Shown here piece by piece: positions 5,737 through 9,121 of a DNA stretch of 9,121 nt (position 1 is its first letter; every line of letters begins with the position of its first letter). The stretch covers positions 1 through 9,121 of the forward strand of contig CAJQOW010000216.1 of assembly GCA_905480055.1 (NCBI GenBank), given 5' to 3'. The position numbers and the translations under genes are program-made. Under the pieces are notes generated by a model that searched no databases, was not told where the DNA came from, and saw only the letters and a program-made list of their open reading frames with translations. Origin of the DNA: an uncultured Acidimicrobiia bacterium (GTDB lineage Bacteria > Actinomycetota > Acidimicrobiia > UBA5794).

Positions 5737-6149
5737 CGTACGCAGGCGATGTGAGCCCTACGGATGCGTTCGAGGCGGTGTCGAGCGATCCGAAGGCCGT
5801 GATCGTTGATGTCCGAACACGCGCAGAGCTTGCCTATGTGGGCTATCCCGATCTGTCGTCCACGGGCAAACAGCTGATCGCGGTCGAGTGGCAGGTGTTT
5901 CCCACAGGTCAGCAGAACCCCCAGTTCCTCGAGGAACTCGCAGCGCACGGCGTCGAGCCGGATCAGTCGGTCTACTTCTTGTGCCGCTCAGGGGCTCGAT
6001 CGCGGTTTGCAGCTGTCGCTGCAACGGCTGCTGGCTTCGCTTCTGCCTACAACGTGGCTGATGGTTTCGAAGGTCACCTCGACCGTGACGGGCACCGCGG
6101 CGAGACTTCTGGTTGGAAGGCATCACATCTTCCCTGGAGGCAATCATGA
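5733..6149 (+). CDS. Rhodanese-domain sulfurtransferase
   Basis: A single-domain rhodanese of 138 residues. AVIVDVRTRAEL (22-33) is the typical first motif. The active-site loop is CRSGARS (84-90), with C84 as the residue that would carry the persulfide. FASAYNVADGFEGH is the family's C-terminal motif. Rhodaneses move sulfane sulfur from donors such as thiosulfate or persulfides to an acceptor. Placed directly before metZ, this one most plausibly supplies sulfur for homocysteine synthesis; a rhodanese gene also precedes metZ in mycobacteria (Rv0390-Rv0391), as I recall. The start is GTG 5733, with GGAGG (5724-5728) 4 bases upstream and a GTGA overlap with the preceding gene. The end overlaps the metZ start as ATGA. 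No export signal is seen, so it should act in the cytoplasm. Confidence 0.93.
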   Translation: MTYAGDVSPTDAFEAVSSDPKAVIVDVRTRAELAYVGYPDLSSTGKQLIAVEWQVFPTGQQNPQFLEELAAHGVEPDQSVYFLCRSGARSRFAAVAATAAGFASAYNVADGFEGHLDRDGHRGETSGWKASHLPWRQS

Positions 6150-7327
6150 CCGATGGGTACAACGCAACCGATCTGGTTCGGGGCGGCCTCGATCGATCTG
6201 GATGGGACGAAACCTCCGAGGCGCTGATCCTCACCTCCGGGTTTGTGTACGGCTCGGCTGAGGAGGCTGAGGCAGCCTTTGCCGGGGAGCAGGAGCGATA
6301 CATCTACTCGCGGTACGGGAACCCAACGATCGGCATGTTTCAGGAACGTCTGCGGATCATTGAGGGTGCCGAGGCGTGCTACGCCACAGCGTCTGGCATG
6401 TCGGCAGTCTTCACGTCATTGATCGCTCTGCTCGAGACCGGTGATTCGGTTGTGGCGTCGAAGGGCCTCTTCGGTTCTTGCTTCGTGATCCTCGACGAGC
6501 TGCTTCCCCGATGGGGGATCGAAACGACGTTCGTCGACGGGGACGATCTCGAAGCTTGGGAGCAGGCACTCGGGGCTGGAGCGAAGGTTGTGTTCTTCGA
6601 AACACCCTCGAACCCGATGCAGGGCATTGTGGACATCTCGTCGGTTTCGGCGCTCGCGCATGCCGCTGGCGCAACGGTTGTCGTGGACAACGTGTTTGCC
6701 ACCCCGGTGCTGCAGAAGCCCCTCGAGTTGGGTGCCGATGTGGTGGTGTACTCGACGACGAAACACATCGACGGCCAGGGTCGCACGCTTGGCGGTGCGA
6801 TCCTTGGTACCGAGGAGTACATCGTGGAGAAGGTGCAGCCCTTCATCCGGCATACCGGGCCAGCCCTGAGTCCGTTCAACGCCTGGGTGCTCACGAAGAG
6901 CCTCGAGACGCTGGACCTGCGCGTGAAGGCCGAGCAGGCATCTGCGCTTTCGCTTGCAGGCGCGCTCGAGGGTGCTCCCGGTGTTGACCAGGTCTGGTAC
7001 CCCTATCTCGCCTCGCATCCGCAATACGAGTTGGCGCGATCCCAGATGGCTGGCGGCGGCACCGTGGTGACGTTCTCGGTTGAGGGAGGAAAGGACACCG
7101 CCTTCCGGCTACTCAACGCCCTTGATGTGATCGATATCTCGAACAACCTCGGCGATGCGAAGTCCCTTGTCACCCACCCGGCGTCCACGACGCATCGTCG
7201 GCTCGGTCCTGAGGTTCGGTCGCAGATGGGCATCACCGATGGCGTCGTGCGGATCTCCGTTGGTCTCGAGTCTGTCGAAGACCTTGTCGCAGATGTCACG
7301 CAGGCATTGGAAGCGGCGACCGCATGA
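6146..7327 (+). CDS. metZ: O-succinylhomoserine sulfhydrylase (MetZ)
   Basis: A PLP enzyme of the Cys/Met metabolism family that joins sulfide to O-succinylhomoserine (or the acetyl ester), giving homocysteine directly and bypassing cystathionine. The 393-residue product shows YSRYGNPT (54-61) for cofactor phosphate binding, D181 in VVVDNVFATP for the PLP ring nitrogen, and the Schiff-base lysine K206 in STTKHIDGQGR. The KHIDGQGR wording is characteristic of MetZ as opposed to MetB or MetY. The length is normal. I chose ATG 6146 because GGAGG (6136-6140) lies 5 bases upstream and the start overlaps the rhodanese stop as ATGA. An upstream in-frame start at 6113 lies inside the rhodanese gene. 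Expression should fall when SAM is plentiful, through the riboswitch. Acyl donor preference (succinyl or acetyl) cannot be settled by eye. Confidence 0.95.
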   Translation: MTDGYNATDLVRGGLDRSGWDETSEALILTSGFVYGSAEEAEAAFAGEQERYIYSRYGNPTIGMFQERLRIIEGAEACYATASGMSAVFTSLIALLETGDSVVASKGLFGSCFVILDELLPRWGIETTFVDGDDLEAWEQALGAGAKVVFFETPSNPMQGIVDISSVSALAHAAGATVVVDNVFATPVLQKPLELGADVVVYSTTKHIDGQGRTLGGAILGTEEYIVEKVQPFIRHTGPALSPFNAWVLTKSLETLDLRVKAEQASALSLAGALEGAPGVDQVWYPYLASHPQYELARSQMAGGGTVVTFSVEGGKDTAFRLLNALDVIDISNNLGDAKSLVTHPASTTHRRLGPEVRSQMGITDGVVRISVGLESVEDLVADVTQALEAATA

Positions 7328-7734
7328 CCGGCAGCGTCGATGTCAACATCCCTCGGTTCAACCAGGCCTGCGTTGCTGTCTTGACTGGCGTTGCGTTCGT
7401 CACGCAGTGGTGGCCGATCGTTGCGTTTGTGGCGGCAGTTCTTGCGCTGACACGCTTCGCTGGCCCCCGCTACGGGCTGTTCACGCAGATTTATCTGCGG
7501 TTCGTCAAACCCCGGCTGGACGGCACGGCGGAAACCGAACGATCAGGGCCTCCCAGGTTTGCCCAACTCCTTGGCGTGGTGTTCCTGGGCGCTGCAACGG
7601 TCGCGTTCCTGCTCGGCGTACCGGCGGTTGGCTGGGTGCTCACGCTCATGGTGACTGCTCTGGCAGCGCTCGCCGCGACCACGAAGATCTGCGTCGGCTG
7701 CGTGATCTATGAGCGGGCAACGGTGAACCGATGA
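7324..7734 (+). CDS. DUF4395 membrane protein with C-terminal CxxC
   Basis: A 136-residue integral membrane protein of the DUF4395 family, marked by VDVNIPRFNQA near the N-terminus and KICVGCVIYE near the C-terminus. Four hydrophobic helices are visible, at about 15-28, 30-46, 80-98 and 102-120. A basic loop (about 47-79) lies between the pairs. The CVGC pair (C123, C126) directly after the last helix is the obvious functional feature, probably a redox or persulfide-handling dithiol. The start ATGA overlaps the metZ stop and the end ATGA overlaps the next gene, so it is a full operon member. From memory, DUF4395 genes often sit beside thioredoxin-like and thiosulfate sulfurtransferase genes in actinobacteria, which agrees with the context here. 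The function is not known. Confidence 0.88.
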   Translation: MTGSVDVNIPRFNQACVAVLTGVAFVTQWWPIVAFVAAVLALTRFAGPRYGLFTQIYLRFVKPRLDGTAETERSGPPRFAQLLGVVFLGAATVAFLLGVPAVGWVLTLMVTALAALAATTKICVGCVIYERATVNR

Positions 7735-8084
7735 TCCTCCGGTTTCTCGTCCTCGGCGTGGTTCTTGTTCTTGCCTACGGCGGGGTGTCCGTGGCGTCTC
7801 GCAGACCGGGCCGTGGAGCCCATCGCGTTCCTCCGGGAATCACGCTCATCGAAGTCGAGGGGTGTCGACAGTGCGACATCGCCAAGCGTCGGTTTGATGA
7901 GGCCGGGGTTGCGGTGAGGGTTCTCGACGCCCAGGGGGCCAACACCCGTGGAATGAAGACCCTGACGGTGCCGACCGTATTCGTCGGAACAGCCGATGGG
8001 CGTGTTGTGCTCGCACGCCGAGGTGCCGCAGTGTTGTCGGACTTCGATGCGATCGTCGACGAGGCTGGCGCCGACCAGAAGTAG
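7731..8084 (+). CDS. Membrane-anchored thioredoxin-like protein
   Basis: A 117-residue protein with one N-terminal membrane helix (about 2-21), a basic stretch RRPGRGAHR (24-32) and a short thioredoxin/glutaredoxin-like domain. The redox motif is CRQC (C45-C48), placed after a first beta strand (ITLIEVEG). The cis-proline loop is TVPTVFVG (P81), and the domain ends in a helix. Because the positive charges follow the helix, the positive-inside rule puts the redox domain in the cytoplasm, unlike most anchored thioredoxins. It is the last gene of the SAM-controlled operon and overlaps the DUF4395 gene by ATGA, so the two CxxC proteins are probably partners in the membrane. A role in reducing rhodanese persulfide to sulfide for MetZ is inferred. 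No clear terminator follows; 8085-8168 holds only weak hairpins. Confidence 0.85.
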   Translation: MILRFLVLGVVLVLAYGGVSVASRRPGRGAHRVPPGITLIEVEGCRQCDIAKRRFDEAGVAVRVLDAQGANTRGMKTLTVPTVFVGTADGRVVLARRGAAVLSDFDAIVDEAGADQK

Positions 8085-8168
8085 CCGGCCCCGGTCCCAG
8101 CGCATGGGTCGAGTTCCCAATCTGCGCCGAGTCTGGCTGAGACAAGCCAACCAGATCTTCGAGCTGGA

Positions 8169-8996
8169 TCAGTGGGGGTGTCCGTGCGCTATCGGTGTGG
8201 CAGAAACGTTGGGATCTCTCCACCGAAGCGCAGCCTCGTCGATGATGGTGTCGAAGCGCAAGCCCATGAGCACAGCCCCACTGCAGCCGGCAGCTTCAGC
8301 CTCCTCTGCCACCTCACTGGCGTATCTCCAAGCGAGCTCCCTGCGTTCGTCAGCAGATGCCGAGCTGATGGCTTCCTTGAGGCCGTCGGTTGCCGGAACC
8401 GCACCCATGGACTCCATCCGATCGATCCAGTTCGGTCCGAACGGCGGAATGACCATGATGTAGAGCGGAGGGTCATCCTCCTTGAGATCCAGTTGGGCCA
8501 CATTGTCGGCCACGGTTGCTGGGTCGATGACGGGTCCCGCAACGAGGAACTGGGCGCCAGCTTCAACTCTGCGTTGCTTCTGCCACGCCTTGAATCGTGT
8601 CGGCAGGCCGACCTCGAACTCTGGCAGGTCTGCCTGGAGGTCGCGGAGGTGGCGAACGATCTCGTAGTGGTTTGCGAGGTGATCGACCTGGGGCAACGTG
8701 TCACCGATGACCACCAGGAACGACCGGACGCCATTTCCGAGTGCGCCCCGAACCTCCGACTCGATGGCGAGGATGTTGCGATCCCTCGTCGATACCACGA
8801 TCGTTGGGGACACCGACGGGGCATCGTGTGTGATGCGCGCAGCGAACGCATACGGCGACACCCGGATCTTCCCGAACACGTTGTCGGTGATCATCACGTC
8901 ATTCCATGCGCCTTCGAGGAGCAGATGCGAACTGTCCGGCAGCTCGGGCGGGTTTACCTCGACGACTCGTCGAAATCGGTCACGACTGGTCAGCAT
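8169..8996 (-). CDS. Methylenetetrahydrofolate reductase-like protein (MetF family)
   Basis: A 275-residue TIM-barrel flavoprotein family member that should reduce 5,10-methylene- to 5-methyl-tetrahydrofolate, the methyl donor for methionine synthase. The family pattern is clear: VVEVNPP (11-17) holds the candidate catalytic glutamate E13. LLLEGAWNDVMITDN and RVSPYAFAARI follow, then STRDRN (69-74) and VVIGD with D99, matching the flavin-contacting aspartate of MetF. The length is slightly short for MetF, as in several actinobacterial forms. I chose ATG 8996 because GGGAG (9008-9004) lies 7 bases upstream. An open extension to 9110 adds 38 residues of low-complexity sequence and would overlap the divergent gene. 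TTGCCA (9052-9047) with a poor -10 near 9030-9025 is a weak promoter candidate. It converges on the metZ operon (84 bases apart), and no SAM riboswitch is seen in its leader. The divergence from E. coli MetF makes cofactor use uncertain. Confidence 0.83.
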   Translation of the reverse strand: MLTSRDRFRRVVEVNPPELPDSSHLLLEGAWNDVMITDNVFGKIRVSPYAFAARITHDAPSVSPTIVVSTRDRNILAIESEVRGALGNGVRSFLVVIGDTLPQVDHLANHYEIVRHLRDLQADLPEFEVGLPTRFKAWQKQRRVEAGAQFLVAGPVIDPATVADNVAQLDLKEDDPPLYIMVIPPFGPNWIDRMESMGAVPATDGLKEAISSASADERRELAWRYASEVAEEAEAAGCSGAVLMGLRFDTIIDEAALRWRDPNVSATPIAHGHPH

Positions 8997-9096
8997 GCCT
9001 CTGCTCCCTGGGTGTGCGTGCAATGAAGTACTTGGCCTGTGGATGGTGGCAAATGATGGCTGATGTTGTCTGCTCCGGTTGATACTGGAAACCCGT
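8997..9096. other. Intergenic region between divergent genes
   Basis: These 100 bases lie between the metF-like start and a likely plus-strand gene. They hold the GGGAG ribosome binding site of the metF-like gene and a weak TTGCCA promoter box on the minus strand. I see no riboswitch, strong palindrome or terminator. Confidence 0.5.
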
Positions 9097-9121
9097 ATGG
9101 GCACCGACATCGATACCGATG
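9097..9121 (+). CDS. Possible start of a divergent gene, running off the right edge
   Basis: ATG at 9097 opens the frame MGTDIDTD and reaches the window end without a stop. GGA at 9087-9089 lies 7 bases before it, a modest ribosome binding site. Divergence from a metF-like gene would suit a methionine gene such as a homocysteine methyltransferase, but eight residues cannot identify it. The call rests only on start context and on the lack of a better explanation for the gap. Confidence 0.35.

Noticed and set aside
8085..8168. Weak hairpins (e.g. TGGCT/AGCCA at 8134-8149) as a terminator between convergent genes
   Set aside because: The stem is only 5 bp with no U-tract on either strand, which is not enough to call.
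8172..9026. Open plus-strand frame of 284 codons
   Set aside because: It is antisense to the MetF-like gene, covers it almost exactly and has no recognisable domain.
8997..9110. 38-residue N-terminal extension of the MetF-like protein
   Set aside because: The added residues do not look like the MetF N-terminus, and ATG 8996 has a good GGGAG site. The extension would overlap a divergent start.

Overview
The window looks like chromosomal DNA of a high-GC Gram-positive bacterium, most likely an actinobacterium. The evidence is the high GC at third codon positions, GTG/ATG starts with GGAGG-type ribosome binding sites, many 4-base ATGA/GTGA gene overlaps, and families common in Actinobacteria (DUF4395, a DUF308/DUF389 membrane protein, a short MetF-like reductase, MetZ). 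The class cannot be fixed from the sequence; Acidimicrobiia is only a guess. I see no rRNA, tRNA, insertion sequence, CRISPR array or phage gene.

Layout. (1) 1-1586, minus strand: a MacB/FtsX-type ABC exporter pair, an ATPase followed by a permease that runs off the left edge. Its probable promoter region carries two inverted repeats (1660-1703). (2) 1703-3116, minus strand: an autoregulated-looking two-gene unit, a 369-residue protein with a C-terminal ArsR-type winged helix and a translationally coupled 81-residue unknown protein, ended by a 12-bp hairpin. Its promoter (TTGACA, 17 bases, TATTCT) is embedded in matching inverted repeats ATTCGA-N6-TCGAAT. (3) 3328-3684, plus strand: a small gene of a TfoX-like family, interrupted by one in-frame amber codon. 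(4) 3700-5376, minus strand: a large membrane protein joining an HdeD-like (DUF308) part to a DUF389 part. (5) 5434-8084, plus strand: a methionine/sulfur operon headed by a SAM-I-like riboswitch. Its five genes (DUF1737 protein, rhodanese, MetZ, DUF4395 membrane protein, membrane-anchored thioredoxin-like protein) each overlap the next by 4 bases. (6) 8169-8996, minus strand: a MetF-like methylenetetrahydrofolate reductase converging on the operon. A probable divergent gene starts at 9097 and leaves the right edge.

How the genes fit together. The right half is a methionine biosynthesis neighbourhood. MetZ makes homocysteine from an activated homoserine and sulfide, and MetF makes the methyl-folate needed to methylate it. 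SAM, the end product, is sensed by the riboswitch. Sequence complementarity supports a translational switch: one segment (5522-5531) can pair either with the aptamer P2 region or with the Shine-Dalgarno region of the first gene. The most interesting inference is that the rhodanese, the CxxC membrane protein and the anchored thioredoxin form a sulfane-sulfur delivery and reduction relay that feeds sulfide to MetZ under SAM control. The left half is ordinary accessory content (exporter, regulator), but with unusually legible operator architecture.
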